A stretch of DNA of 64,000 bases from UBA1413 sp964650525 (GTDB lineage Bacteria; Bacteroidota; Bacteroidia; Bacteroidales; Prolixibacteraceae). The notes under the pieces are model-generated. The model saw nothing but the letters and a program-made list of their open reading frames with translations. It did not search any database and was not told where the DNA came from. Below are positions 9,601 to 17,997 of this stretch, piece by piece; the first letter of the stretch is position 1; each line of letters starts with the position of its first letter. The translations under genes and the position numbers were made by a program. The DNA is taken from positions 1 to 64,000 of the forward strand of contig CAZYUA010000015.1 of NCBI GenBank assembly GCA_964650525.1, read 5' to 3'.

Positions 9601-12600
9601 GTAAGCTGGTATCCGGAGCCGGGCAAGTTGCTGAGTACCCCTTCGTTGACCAGGTTGCCCTGAATAACCAGGTTGGGGCTCCAGTATTGCTGATTGTGCA
9701 GGGAGTCTAGATTGGTCACATTTCCGGCGAAAAGGTTGTTGCTCCTGACCATAAGCCTGCCTCCCAGGAAAAAGTCGCCCAGAACGGTCATATCGGCAAA
9801 CCGGCTGTTTTTCAGATACAGCGTGTCGTTCGATACGATCTTTCCGCCGATGAATTCATACTGGTTGGACTCAAGCCTGAATCCATTGGTCAGCAGTTTA
9901 GATTGGTTCAATTCCCACGTATTCCCTGATAAGGCGATGTTACTTGCCATGACAATTCTGCCGAGGGTATCGGTGGTGATGAATTTTCCTTCGAACCATT
10001 TCCCTGGTATCTGGGCGATGGTCTGGTCAGCTTTGCTGGTGAAATTCGTGATCGCAGGTGCCCATTTCCCCTTATTTGTAATGTTCCCGTTGATATTCAG
10101 GTAAAAGGGATAACCTGATTGTGGGTGGCTGATCATTGCTCCCTCGTTGACCAGTTCTGCATTGATGGTCAAAACCGGCTGCCAGTAGGTGTCGTTGTGG
10201 AGGGTGTCCAGAACAGTCACTTTACCGTTTAGTACATTGTCCGACTGAAACCGCACCCGCCCGGCTAACTGGTAATTCCCGTCCAACTGCATGGCGTAGA
10301 GGATGGTATTCTGAAGCTCCAGCCTGCCATCCGACAGGATTGTTCCGTTATTCAGCTGGGAATTTGCAGTGGAAAGGCTATACTGCCCGGTTACTATTTT
10401 GCTTTTGGCCATGTCCCAGGTGTTGTTCTCGAACCGTACATTGCTGTCGAGCAGGATTTTTCCGAGGGTGTCGGTGGTGGCGAAATAGCCCCTGAAGGCT
10501 TTTCCATCCGATTGGCTGATCCGCTGGTCGGTAGTCGACCAGAAGCGGGTTTCGGAAGGGGCCCAGACACCGTTGTTCACGGCATCGCCCAGCAGGCGCA
10601 GGTTCAGGCTATACCCACGCGGGTTGGCGATGATCTTTCCCTGGTTTATAATTTTACCCTGGACTACCAGCACCGGATTCCATGGCCAATCATTCATCAG
10701 GGTGTCAAGGATGGTGGCTGTTCCGTTGAAAACCACGTCGGGTTTTATTTTTACTTTCCCGTCCATCCGGTAGTTGCCGTTGAGGATCATGGCGTTCAGG
10801 ACCGTGTTTTGCAGGTCGAGCAGGTCGTCCGACTGAATTTTTCCATTGTTCAGGGTATATCCGGACGTCGAAAAAGTATAGCCATTGGTTACCAGGGTGC
10901 TTTTGCTCATGTCCCATGTGTTGTTTTCAAAAAGCACATCGCTGTCGAGCAGGATTTTTCCGAGGGTGTCGGAGGTGGCGAAATAGCCCCTGAAGGCTAC
11001 TCCTGCTGCCTGGCTGATCCGCTGGTTAACCTCCGAAATGAAGTGAGTTTCATTAGGGGCCCAGAGGCCTTTGTTCTCGGCATCGCCCATCAACTGGAGC
11101 CTCAGGCTGTAACCACCTGGGTTGGCGATGATCTTTCCCCGGTTGACAATTTTACCCTGGACTACCAGCACAGGATCCCATGCAAATTCGTTCATCAGGG
11201 TGTCGAGGATGGTGGCTGTCCCGTTGAATACCACGCCGGGCTTTATTTTTACTTTTCCGTCAATCCGGTAGCTGCCGTTTAAGATCATGGCGTTCAGGAC
11301 CGTATTTTGCAGGCGGAGCAGGTCTTCCGACTGGATTTTTCCATTGTTCAGGGTATACCCCGACGTCGAAAAAGTATGGCCATTGGTCACCACGGTGCTT
11401 CTGCTCATGTTCCAGGTGTTGTTTTCAAAAAGGACATCGCTGTCGAGCAGGATTTTTCCGAGAGTGTCGGTGGTGGCAAAATAGCCCCTGAAGGCTACTC
11501 CCGCACCCTGGCTGATCCGCTGGTCAACCTCCGAAATGAAGTGAGTTTCATTAGGGGCCCAGAGGCCTTTGTTCTCTGCATCGCCCATCAACTGAAGCCT
11601 CAGGCTGTAACCGCGCGGATTGGCGATGATCTTTCCATGGTTGACAATTTTACCCTGGACTACAAGCACAGGATCCCAAGCATATTCGTTCATCAGGGTG
11701 TCGAGGATGGTGGCTGTCCCGATGAAGACAACGTCGGGCTTTATTCTTACTTTTCCATCCATCCGGTAGTTGCCGTTGAGGATCATGGCGTTCAGGAGTG
11801 TGTTTTTAAGGCTGAGCAGATCGTCCGACAGAATTTTTCCGTTGTTCAGGGTGTAATTGACAGTTGTCAGGATATGGCCATTGGTCACCAAGGTACTTTT
11901 GCTCATGTCCCATGTGTTGTTTTCAAAAAGGACATCGCTGTCGAGCAGGATTTTCCCGAGGGTGTCGGTGGTGGCGAAATAGCCTCTGAAGGCTTTCCCT
12001 TCCGATTGGCTGATCCGCTGGTCGGTAGTCGACCAGAAGCGGGTTTCCGTGGGTGCCCAGACACCGTTGTTCACAGCATCGCCCAGCAGGCGCAGGTTCA
12101 GCCTATAGCCTCCCGGATTGGCAATGATCTTTCCCTGGTTGACAATTTTACCCTGGACTACCAGCACAGGATCCCATGCAAATTCGTTCATCAGGGTGTC
12201 GAGGATGGTGGCCGTCCCGTTGAATACCACGTCGGGCTTTATTCTTACTTTTCCATCCATCCGGTAGTTGCCGTTGAGGATCATGGCGTTCAGGAGTGTG
12301 TTTTTAAGGCTGAGCAGATCGTCCGACAGAATTTTTCCGTTGTTCAGGGTGTAATTGACAGTTGTCAGGATATGACCGTTGGACACCAAGGTACTTTTGT
12401 TCATGTCCCATGAGTTGTTTTCAAACCGCACGTCGCTGTCTAGGATGGTCCTACCCACACTATCAGTGGTGTTAAAGTATCCTCCGAAAACCTTCCCTTG
12501 CGATTGCTTCAATCGCTGGTCGCTGTTTCCGGTAAGATAAGTTTGGGAAACGGCCCAAGTCCCGTTGTTCTCGACATTTCCGTTTATACGAAGGAATAAA

Positions 12601-12947
12601 AGATAGCCTGAGGTGGGATGATTGCTGGCTTTACCATGGTTAATCAGGTCTCCGTTCACGGTAAGCGTTGAAGTCCAGTGCGTATCATTGTACAATGTGC
12701 CGGCAACCTGGATAGTCAGGTTACCTACCGTGTAACTCCCGTTCAGATAGACAGGCCCGGCGATGACAACATGGCTGCCGGCTGGGGGAACAACTCCCCC
12801 GACCCATGTGGCTGCGGTATTCCACAAACCACCCGATGTAGTCGATGTAAAGGTCGTTTGGGCAGTGACCTGCCCTTTTCCGATGACCAGAAGGATGAGC
12901 AAGGTGGTAAACAGAAACCCTTTCCTGGAAGATGTTTCGTTTTTCAT
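6666..12947 (-). CDS. Giant repeat-rich cell-surface protein with T9SS sorting domain
   Basis: A 2093-residue exported protein. An N-terminal Sec signal (hydrophobic stretch near 11-24, cleavage after VTAQ) is followed by a beta-rich domain. Residues about 143-973 are five ~166-residue repeats, then a diverged sixth to about 1140 and remnants beyond. Later parts include Ig-like segments, an unusual hydrophobic Cys-containing stretch (ACITAAAMKAW... to GCWRKF), a DUF11/DUF7619-like domain beginning SFDPNEKAGPQGY, and a C-terminal type A sorting domain (FRVFPNPASD near the end). The sorting domain means export by the type IX system and surface attachment or release. The repeats look like a parallel beta-helix stalk, which is an inference from their NNGT/NxG-rich, glycine-spaced pattern. 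It may be an adhesin or glycan-binding protein; no catalytic domain is recognised. Confidence 0.85.
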   Translation of the reverse strand: MKNETSSRKGFLFTTLLILLVIGKGQVTAQTTFTSTTSGGLWNTAATWVGGVVPPAGSHVVIAGPVYLNGSYTVGNLTIQVAGTLYNDTHWTSTLTVNGDLINHGKASNHPTSGYLLFLRINGNVENNGTWAVSQTYLTGNSDQRLKQSQGKVFGGYFNTTDSVGRTILDSDVRFENNSWDMNKSTLVSNGHILTTVNYTLNNGKILSDDLLSLKNTLLNAMILNGNYRMDGKVRIKPDVVFNGTATILDTLMNEFAWDPVLVVQGKIVNQGKIIANPGGYRLNLRLLGDAVNNGVWAPTETRFWSTTDQRISQSEGKAFRGYFATTDTLGKILLDSDVLFENNTWDMSKSTLVTNGHILTTVNYTLNNGKILSDDLLSLKNTLLNAMILNGNYRMDGKVRIKPDVVFIGTATILDTLMNEYAWDPVLVVQGKIVNHGKIIANPRGYSLRLQLMGDAENKGLWAPNETHFISEVDQRISQGAGVAFRGYFATTDTLGKILLDSDVLFENNTWNMSRSTVVTNGHTFSTSGYTLNNGKIQSEDLLRLQNTVLNAMILNGSYRIDGKVKIKPGVVFNGTATILDTLMNEFAWDPVLVVQGKIVNRGKIIANPGGYSLRLQLMGDAENKGLWAPNETHFISEVNQRISQAAGVAFRGYFATSDTLGKILLDSDVLFENNTWDMSKSTLVTNGYTFSTSGYTLNNGKIQSDDLLDLQNTVLNAMILNGNYRMDGKVKIKPDVVFNGTATILDTLMNDWPWNPVLVVQGKIINQGKIIANPRGYSLNLRLLGDAVNNGVWAPSETRFWSTTDQRISQSDGKAFRGYFATTDTLGKILLDSNVRFENNTWDMAKSKIVTGQYSLSTANSQLNNGTILSDGRLELQNTILYAMQLDGNYQLAGRVRFQSDNVLNGKVTVLDTLHNDTYWQPVLTINAELVNEGAMISHPQSGYPFYLNINGNITNKGKWAPAITNFTSKADQTIAQIPGKWFEGKFITTDTLGRIVMASNIALSGNTWELNQSKLLTNGFRLESNQYEFIGGKIVSNDTLYLKNSRFADMTVLGDFFLGGRLMVRSNNLFAGNVTNLDSLHNQQYWSPNLVIQGNLVNEGVLSNLPGSGYQLTLSVSGNIENNKILWPGYIYLTGTGDRTFGGKQANAIKATIYIDNNISLVGDNFLPNLNFTNNPSAFCTVKPGAILTAPATLNSSKLKNYGRITISQDIDNTSAATWNYFAASANTPAKTAVTQLTVDHYGYQLHPTATGTVSSWWRIRNSPGLFSDSLNWLKLTYQEDALNGNMEDSLKVFHSPNAGLTWKRIKSGIAIDKTNNIVTVNKAPSYGHYLLSSSALGITNFQPLVETAEPRFGGNTGQLSMYIFGAGFKNSSTLSLKAGTTVIKADSTWVTDGVGESLQARFNLKNKPLGIYDVVIETPGEKTLTLPAWFTIEKGERSQPWMSLSGRDRFLINRWQTFTINYGNTSNTDALGTILVYIVNDLPGLEVEFPDVNIVMAKGVEALGPDFTRIRDSVDIYYVSDTLSGYENRRMRIYPFYIPYIAAGTSKSTRVRVRLTGTGSLTMDSWMLDPLYETIDYNLKSAEPMPVEVRACITAAAMKAWYGGMVNMGASVIPGLACWSIIDKTVDPIGHVTPESLKPDTWGSWLWKGVSIMGSAVQCGASFVPGLGTAVSLGISLVNTAIDIKDGSDATEGCWRKFRKKSQNKLNSRGVTSFDPNEKAGPQGYTAEHYISKEGNLNYTIFFENKKTAGAPALEVFVKDTLDTGKFDFSTFSFGTITFGDTTLRIQAFAKEFRILVDRYPKKNIIVQVHGKLDTLSGVVSWDFHSLDRITLEFTEDPDLGFLPPNSNSPEGEGNVTFSCKLKQSVSHGDRITNRASIVFDLNAPIQTNLFSNTIDDRAPVSRVSPLPFTTEDSLFTVSWNGSDQGSAISKINIFTSVNDSAFVLWKVADGTGEAVFRGKDGFRYEFFSVAADSLGLTEPFKTNPDASTTIDVKTGNREPLTGQDPFRVFPNPASDRCQVTFAGIPETAYTLALEDVNGRTVLKTGRLQDSPGRQVVEMKLSGIPDGLYFVVLKANERIFRQKLVIHHR
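9528..12521 (-). repeat. 498-bp in-frame tandem repeat array, 5 close and 1 diverged copy
   Basis: The codon for the Asp (or Asn) at the start of each unit recurs at 12519, 12021, 11523, 11025 and 10527, exactly 498 bases apart, then at 10026 and 9525 after 501-base steps. Units 1-4 share long stretches of nearly identical DNA. Two variable blocks occur in two versions each, and all four combinations are present (see findings). Because 498 is a multiple of three, changes in copy number keep the frame open. Confidence 0.9.
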
Positions 12948-13137
12948 GATAAACGATATTTAAATTATATTATTGATGATGAATAATTTGTCGGCATCAG
13001 GAACCAAAAGGGAAACCTGGCCTTTGCAAATGATAAATATATAATTTTTTATCAGTAGTGGCAACAGTTGAAGGTGTTTTAGGCTTTCTTTTTGTCCAGT
13101 ACTTCCATCATTTTGCACCCCGCATACCCGGAATGTT

Positions 13138-14085
13138 TTACGGGTTTTGAAAGACTTTACCCTGCCAGGTTTTCCTTTCATTCAACAGCATGTTCACTCT
13201 GGCAGTGAATTCATGGTTTTTCAATCCCCAGGCAGGGGCAATCACCATGTCAGGAGGAGCCTGGCTGGTAAATCGCTCGACGGTGATGCGGGGGTTGAGC
13301 CTTTCGAGATAGTCGACGACCAACCCGGCATATTCGGTTTCTGAAAAGAGGGTAAACTGCCCGGGATCCCGGGCATATTGTCTTGCCATTTCCGTGTCCC
13401 TGTGGATCTGTAACTGGTGGAGTTTCAGGTTGTCAACAGGCATTTCTCCTAAGATCCGGGCCTGCTCCAGCCAATCTTTCCGGCCCTCTCCCGGAAGCCC
13501 CAGGATCATGTGGGCTGTCGTCCGGATGCCTCTTTGATGTGCTGACTCCACGGCTTTTTGTGATTCTGCAAAGCTGTGACCCCGGTTGATACGCTGTAAA
13601 CTCCTGTCCAGGTGGCTCTCAATGCCCAGCTCAAGCATCAGGTAAACGCGACCTGCCATCTCCGCCAGATAGTCGAGTACCGGTTCATCCAGACAGTCTG
13701 GGCGGGTGGCAATGACCAGTCCCACCACCCCGGGACAGGAGAGTGCCTCTTCATAGAGGTCCCTCAGCCGGTGGAGGGAAGCATAGGTGTTGCTGAAAGA
13801 CTGGAAATAGGCCAAATACTTCATACCCTGGTATTTGTGCGAAAAGAACCGGATTCCCCGAACCAGCTGGTCCCTGACGGGCAGGTTATTCCAGCCTGAG
13901 GAAGGGTTAAATGCATCGTCGTTGCAATAGGTGCATCCTCCCGTTCCACGGGTGCCATCGCGGTTCGGACAGGTAAACGCCCCTCCAACGGAGATTTTCT
14001 GCACTTTCTCTCCGCCAAAACTTTCCCGGAAATGGCTTTGAAAATCATTGTACCGTCCCGTATGCCCCCATGGATATGCCAACAT
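13138..14085 (-). CDS. TIGR01212-family radical SAM protein (YhcC-like)
   Basis: A 315-residue radical SAM enzyme of the YhcC/TIGR01212 group. Cluster ligands are Cys39, Cys51 and Cys54 in TCPNRDGTRGTGGCTYC. Further family marks are YFQSFSNTYA, IATRPDC, LELGIES and HMILGLPGE. Family members are thought to act in tRNA or RNA-related chemistry, but the reaction is not settled. The start at 14085 (MLAYPWG) is chosen because homologues begin near WGxxxRYN and because an upstream extension to 14286 would overlap the promoter and coding start of the divergent DUF4301 gene. No neighbour clarifies its substrate. Confidence 0.85.
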   Translation of the reverse strand: MLAYPWGHTGRYNDFQSHFRESFGGEKVQKISVGGAFTCPNRDGTRGTGGCTYCNDDAFNPSSGWNNLPVRDQLVRGIRFFSHKYQGMKYLAYFQSFSNTYASLHRLRDLYEEALSCPGVVGLVIATRPDCLDEPVLDYLAEMAGRVYLMLELGIESHLDRSLQRINRGHSFAESQKAVESAHQRGIRTTAHMILGLPGEGRKDWLEQARILGEMPVDNLKLHQLQIHRDTEMARQYARDPGQFTLFSETEYAGLVVDYLERLNPRITVERFTSQAPPDMVIAPAWGLKNHEFTARVNMLLNERKTWQGKVFQNP

Positions 14086-14194
14086 GCTGGTGATTCTTAG
14101 CGCTGGTAAAAGTAGTAAAAAGCGGGCCTGAAGAAAGCAATTCCCAGGTGTTGAAAACAAGTCAAAACTTTTTCGTACCAGAGTCGCTTCCGGA

Positions 14195-14224
14195 TTGAAA
14201 GGAACCGGAAAATGCCTATTTTTA
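14195..14224 (+). promoter_or_regulatory. Promoter of the DUF4301 gene
   Basis: TTG at 14195-14197, a 19-base gap, then TATTTTTA at 14217-14224 (one mismatch to TAnnTTTG), ending 15 bases before the ATG at 14240. Spacing fits the Bacteroidota sigma factor. Confidence 0.5.
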
Positions 14225-14239
14225 AGAAAAAATTGGCTT

Positions 14240-15772
14240 ATGTTTACACAGAACGATATTACATGGATTGAGGCCCGCGGCAACAAGCCGGAAGAGGTAA
14301 TTCAACAGGTTGAGTATTTCAGGGCCGGTTTTCCCTTCCTCCCCATTGTTGGGGCAGCCTACGCAGGTAACGGTATTCTGAGAATACCCCCGGCCGAAAT
14401 ACCTCACTATATTGCCTTTTTCCATTCAAAAGTGAAGGAGGGCATATCTCTCATGAAATTTGTCCCGGCATCGGGTGCTGCCAGCCGGATGTTTAAATCG
14501 CTCTTTTCAGCCCTTGAAGACCTGACCGCAGGAAAAGACAGGGAAGAGGTCCTTGCCTGGAACAGGGAGGCAAAGGAGTTTTTTGAAAATCTTGAACGGT
14601 TTGCCTTTTATCCGCTGCTGAAAGCCAGGCTCGACGAAGCCGGCGGTTCCCCTGTACCATTAAACTTTCTTGAGTTTTTGCTGACAGCGAAAGGCATTAA
14701 CTATGGAAACCTGCCCAAAGGATTGCTGGCTTTTCACAAGTACGGAGAAACCTTGCGCACCCCTTTCGAGGAGCATCTGGTGGAAGGCGCGGTCTATGCC
14801 CGCGACTTCAATAACCATGTAAAGCTCCATTTTACCGTATCGCCCGAGCATGAAACTGCCTTCCGGGAGCTGCTGGCCAGGGTAAAATCCCAATATGAAG
14901 ACGCACTGGGTGTTACTTTCGAGGTGGGTTTCAGCCATCAGAAACCCTCCACAGACACCATTGCAGTAGACTTAGAAAACCAGCCTTTCCGCGAAAAGGA
15001 CGGAACCCTCCATTTCCGGCCGGGAGGGCACGGCGCTCTTCTGGAAAATCTCAACGACCTCCATGCCGATCTGGTATTTATCAAAAACATCGATAATGTC
15101 GTTCCCGACAGGCTGAAGGAACCCACCTACACCTACAAAAAGCTGCTTGCCGGGTTGCTGTTGCAATACCAGGAGCGACTTTATTTTTTTCAGAAAGAAC
15201 TGAATGAAAAGTTCTCCCATTCCCTCGACAGCAAGTTCCTTGCGGAGGCTGCTGCCTTTCTGGAAAATTCCCTGAATACCAAACCTGCAGCGGATCACTA
15301 CTATACGGAGAAGGAAGAACTGGTGCTTTATTTGAAGGAAAAGTTTAACCGGCCGTTGAGGGTCTGCGGGATGGTGAAGAATCTGGGAGAGCCAGGTGGA
15401 GGACCCTTCTGGGCAACCAACAGCGACGGCACGGTTTCTCTTCAGATTGCCGAAAGTGTCCAGATCGATTATTCCGACCCACAGCAGGCCTTAACTGCCA
15501 GAAATGCAACCCATTTCAACCCCGTCGACCTGGTTTGCGGTCTGAAAAACTACAAAGGGGAAAAATACGACCTCCTCCGGTTCAGGGATCCCCTCACCGG
15601 TTTCATTTCCCGGAAGTCTAAAGACGGAAAGGAACTGAAAGCCCAGGAACTTCCGGGGCTTTGGAACGGGGCTATGAGCGACTGGAATACCCTGTTCGTT
15701 GAAGTCCCGGTTGAAACTTTCCATCCTGTGAAGACCGTTAACGATTTGCTAAGAGAACAACACCAACCTTAG
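14240..15772 (+). CDS. DUF4301 family protein
   Basis: A 510-residue soluble protein of the DUF4301 family, which is conserved in Bacteroidota and of unknown function. It begins MFTQNDITWIEARG, typical of the family. FVPASGAASRMFKSL near residue 70 resembles a nucleotide-binding glycine-rich loop, and NLGEPGGGPFWA and NSDGTVSLQI near 395-420 are other conserved-looking blocks. No signal peptide or membrane segment is seen. The ATG at 14240 is chosen over an upstream TTG at 14195 because that TTG appears to be the -33 promoter element. The TPR gene follows 54 bases later with its own -7 box. I do not assign an enzymatic role. Confidence 0.75.
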   Translation: MFTQNDITWIEARGNKPEEVIQQVEYFRAGFPFLPIVGAAYAGNGILRIPPAEIPHYIAFFHSKVKEGISLMKFVPASGAASRMFKSLFSALEDLTAGKDREEVLAWNREAKEFFENLERFAFYPLLKARLDEAGGSPVPLNFLEFLLTAKGINYGNLPKGLLAFHKYGETLRTPFEEHLVEGAVYARDFNNHVKLHFTVSPEHETAFRELLARVKSQYEDALGVTFEVGFSHQKPSTDTIAVDLENQPFREKDGTLHFRPGGHGALLENLNDLHADLVFIKNIDNVVPDRLKEPTYTYKKLLAGLLLQYQERLYFFQKELNEKFSHSLDSKFLAEAAAFLENSLNTKPAADHYYTEKEELVLYLKEKFNRPLRVCGMVKNLGEPGGGPFWATNSDGTVSLQIAESVQIDYSDPQQALTARNATHFNPVDLVCGLKNYKGEKYDLLRFRDPLTGFISRKSKDGKELKAQELPGLWNGAMSDWNTLFVEVPVETFHPVKTVNDLLREQHQP

Positions 15773-15800
15773 TTTTTTACCTGAATACGGTAGCTTTTCT

Positions 15801-15808
15801 TACCTTTG
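15801..15808 (+). promoter_or_regulatory. -7 box of the TPR gene
   Basis: TACCTTTG, within TTTTCTTACCTTTGCA, matches TAnnTTTG exactly and ends 18 bases before the ATG at 15827. This decides the start: an in-frame TTG at 15806 lies inside the box. Confidence 0.7.
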
Positions 15809-15826
15809 CAGACTATTTGGCACATT

Positions 15827-17242
15827 ATGACCAGGGATGACCAGGAATATTATGAAGATGATGACCTTTGGTCGGCGTACAAAAGTTTTAAAGGTTCCCT
15901 TCAGGAGGGCAGCTTTCAATACTTTGATATCGCCGAGTATGAGGGAATCATTGACCTGCTGATCGATGAAGGGGAATACGAAAATGCCGTCACCGCCATT
16001 CGTCAGGCCCTGGAGGTACACCCGGGGGCATTCCCCATCCGCTTCCGGTATGCGCAATCCATGCTTTGGGCCGGTGAACCTCAGAAAGCAATGAAGGAAC
16101 TGGCTCTCCTTGTAACCCTTGAGAAGGAGAATTCCCGGTTGTATGTTTTGTTGGGAAGTGCTCACCTGATGATTTCCGAACCCGACAAGGCCGCTGCCTG
16201 TTTCAGAGACGCCATCGGTCATGCTGCAGAAGAGGAAGCCGACATTCTCTATCACATCGGATCGGCTTATGTTTCCTATGGTGAGATGGATACAGCCATT
16301 AGCTATTTTGAGCGTTCGTTTGAGCTGGATCCTGAAAACGAAACAGTCCTGAACGACCTGGGCTTTTTCTGTGATCAACAGGGAAATCCTGAAAAAAGCA
16401 TCCGGTATTATAATCTGTACCTGGACCTGGATCCGTTCAATCCGGCCGTTTGGTTTAACCTGGGTATTGTGTATAACCGGGTATTACGGTTTAAGGAAGC
16501 CATTGAAGCCTATGATTTTACCCTGGCTTTGGATGAGGGATTTTATTACGCCGTTTTCAATAAGGCCAATGCCCTGGCAAATCTCGGCCGCTTCAGGGAA
16601 GCCATCGTTAGTTACCGCAGTTACCTCCGGTACGATCCCTCCAACGACGATGCCCTCTGCTATATGGGAGAGTGTTACCTCAACCAGGGCCGCTACCGGC
16701 TTGCACGTCGGTATTACCTGAAATCCCTGTCGGTTAACAAGGACAACGACATTGCCTTGTTTTCGTTGGGGCTTATATTCTGGATGGAAAAAGACTTTGA
16801 CAAAAGCATCGACCTGATGCGCAAAGCGCTGAAAATTGAGAAAAAAACCGCCGATTACTGGTTCACCTTCGGCCGTGTCCTGCTCGATGCCGGAAAAGGG
16901 GAGGAGGCAGTTAACGCGTTCAGAAAAGCAGCCCGCTTAAACCCCGGAAATCCTGATTTCTGGATTGCATACGCTGAGGCATTGCACAAACAGGCCAGAA
17001 TTCCGGAGGCGATCAAATCCCTGAAGAGGGGAATCCGGTATAATACCGACAATGCCATTATCAAATACCTCCTGGCTGCCTACCTCCTCGAGACAAACCT
17101 GGAGAAAGAGGCAGCCCTCCAGCTCGAAACAGCCCTGAAACTCGATTTCGGCCGTCATAGCGATCTTTTCAGGTTTTACCCCAAAGCCGCCCAGAATGAC
17201 TCGGTCAAGAGACTGATCAAAGATTATAAGCCTCTCAAATAA
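15827..17242 (+). CDS. Tetratricopeptide repeat protein
   Basis: A 471-residue protein made almost entirely of TPR helices, about ten repeats from residue 45 to the end, for example DILYHIGSAYVSYGEMDTAI and ALCYMGECYLNQGRYRLA. There is no signal peptide or membrane span, so it is likely a cytosolic scaffold. The N-terminus is rich in Asp, Glu and Tyr (DDQEYYEDDDLW). It ends 5 bases before aroE, with AGGGG between them, so the two are co-transcribed and possibly translationally coupled. Partners are unknown. Confidence 0.85.
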   Translation: MTRDDQEYYEDDDLWSAYKSFKGSLQEGSFQYFDIAEYEGIIDLLIDEGEYENAVTAIRQALEVHPGAFPIRFRYAQSMLWAGEPQKAMKELALLVTLEKENSRLYVLLGSAHLMISEPDKAAACFRDAIGHAAEEEADILYHIGSAYVSYGEMDTAISYFERSFELDPENETVLNDLGFFCDQQGNPEKSIRYYNLYLDLDPFNPAVWFNLGIVYNRVLRFKEAIEAYDFTLALDEGFYYAVFNKANALANLGRFREAIVSYRSYLRYDPSNDDALCYMGECYLNQGRYRLARRYYLKSLSVNKDNDIALFSLGLIFWMEKDFDKSIDLMRKALKIEKKTADYWFTFGRVLLDAGKGEEAVNAFRKAARLNPGNPDFWIAYAEALHKQARIPEAIKSLKRGIRYNTDNAIIKYLLAAYLLETNLEKEAALQLETALKLDFGRHSDLFRFYPKAAQNDSVKRLIKDYKPLK

Positions 17243-17247
17243 AGGGG

Positions 17248-17997
17248 ATGAAATGTTATGGCCTGATCGGATATCCGCTGGGGCACTCCTTCTCCCGGCA
17301 GTTCTTTACCGGAAAGTTTTCACGGGAAAACATCCCGGAACAGTACCTTAATTTCGAAATCAGGGATCTCAGTCTGCTGGAATCCATTATTCTTGAAAAT
17401 GAAGAGCTTGCAGGCTTAAACGTAACCATTCCCTATAAGGAAAAGGTACTCCCGCTGCTGGATTGGCTGGACCCGGTGGCTGAGGCTACGGGAGCCGTCA
17501 ATACCATCCGGATTGAGCGGTGCTCCGGGAACATCTTATTGAAAGGCTTTAACACCGATGTCTTCGGATTTACCGGCAGCCTGGCCCCACTGCTCAAACC
17601 CGGACACACGCATGCTCTGGTCCTCGGTACCGGGGGGGCTTCAAAAGCTGTATGCTATGCTCTTAAACAGTTGGGCATTTCTTTTCTGATGGTTTCCCGT
17701 TCCCGCCTGGATGAGAATACCATCGGCTACGAAGCCCTCGACAAAGCCATTATGGCCCGGTACACCCTTATCATAAATGCCACTCCTGTGGGTACTGCCC
17801 CCGATTGCGACGGTGTGCCTCCGGTTCCCTTCCGGTATGTCACCCCCGGTCATCTGCTGTTTGACCTGGTTTATAACCCTCCTGAAACCCGCTTTCTCGC
17901 GGGGGGGAAAGAAAAAGGCGCCGTCACCCGGAACGGGTATGAGATGCTGGTTTTACAGGCACTCAAGGCTTATGAACTCTGGAACGGGAATCAGTAA
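17248..17997 (+). CDS. aroE: Shikimate dehydrogenase
   Basis: A 249-residue enzyme reducing 3-dehydroshikimate to shikimate with NADPH in aromatic amino acid synthesis. The N-terminus YGLIGYPLGHSFS matches the shikimate-binding Ser-x-Ser region; NVTIPYKEKVLPLLD carries the catalytic Lys; GAVNTI and FNTDVFGF carry further substrate contacts; VLGTGGASKAV is the nucleotide-binding glycine loop. Length is slightly short for AroE (about 270) but normal in Bacteroidota. Its last 7 bases overlap the end of the converging PEP-synthase-like gene. Confidence 0.93.
   Translation: MKCYGLIGYPLGHSFSRQFFTGKFSRENIPEQYLNFEIRDLSLLESIILENEELAGLNVTIPYKEKVLPLLDWLDPVAEATGAVNTIRIERCSGNILLKGFNTDVFGFTGSLAPLLKPGHTHALVLGTGGASKAVCYALKQLGISFLMVSRSRLDENTIGYEALDKAIMARYTLIINATPVGTAPDCDGVPPVPFRYVTPGHLLFDLVYNPPETRFLAGGKEKGAVTRNGYEMLVLQALKAYELWNGNQ

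Noticed and set aside
10512..12413. Long plus-strand open frames opposite the giant repeat gene
   Set aside because: They arise because 498-bp repeats are a multiple of three, so an open antisense frame is copied in every unit. They lack a convincing start region, and the minus-strand frame has a signal peptide and sorting domain.
14086..14286. Longer N-terminus of the radical SAM protein
   Set aside because: The extra 67 residues are unlike the family and would overlap the promoter and start of the divergent DUF4301 gene.
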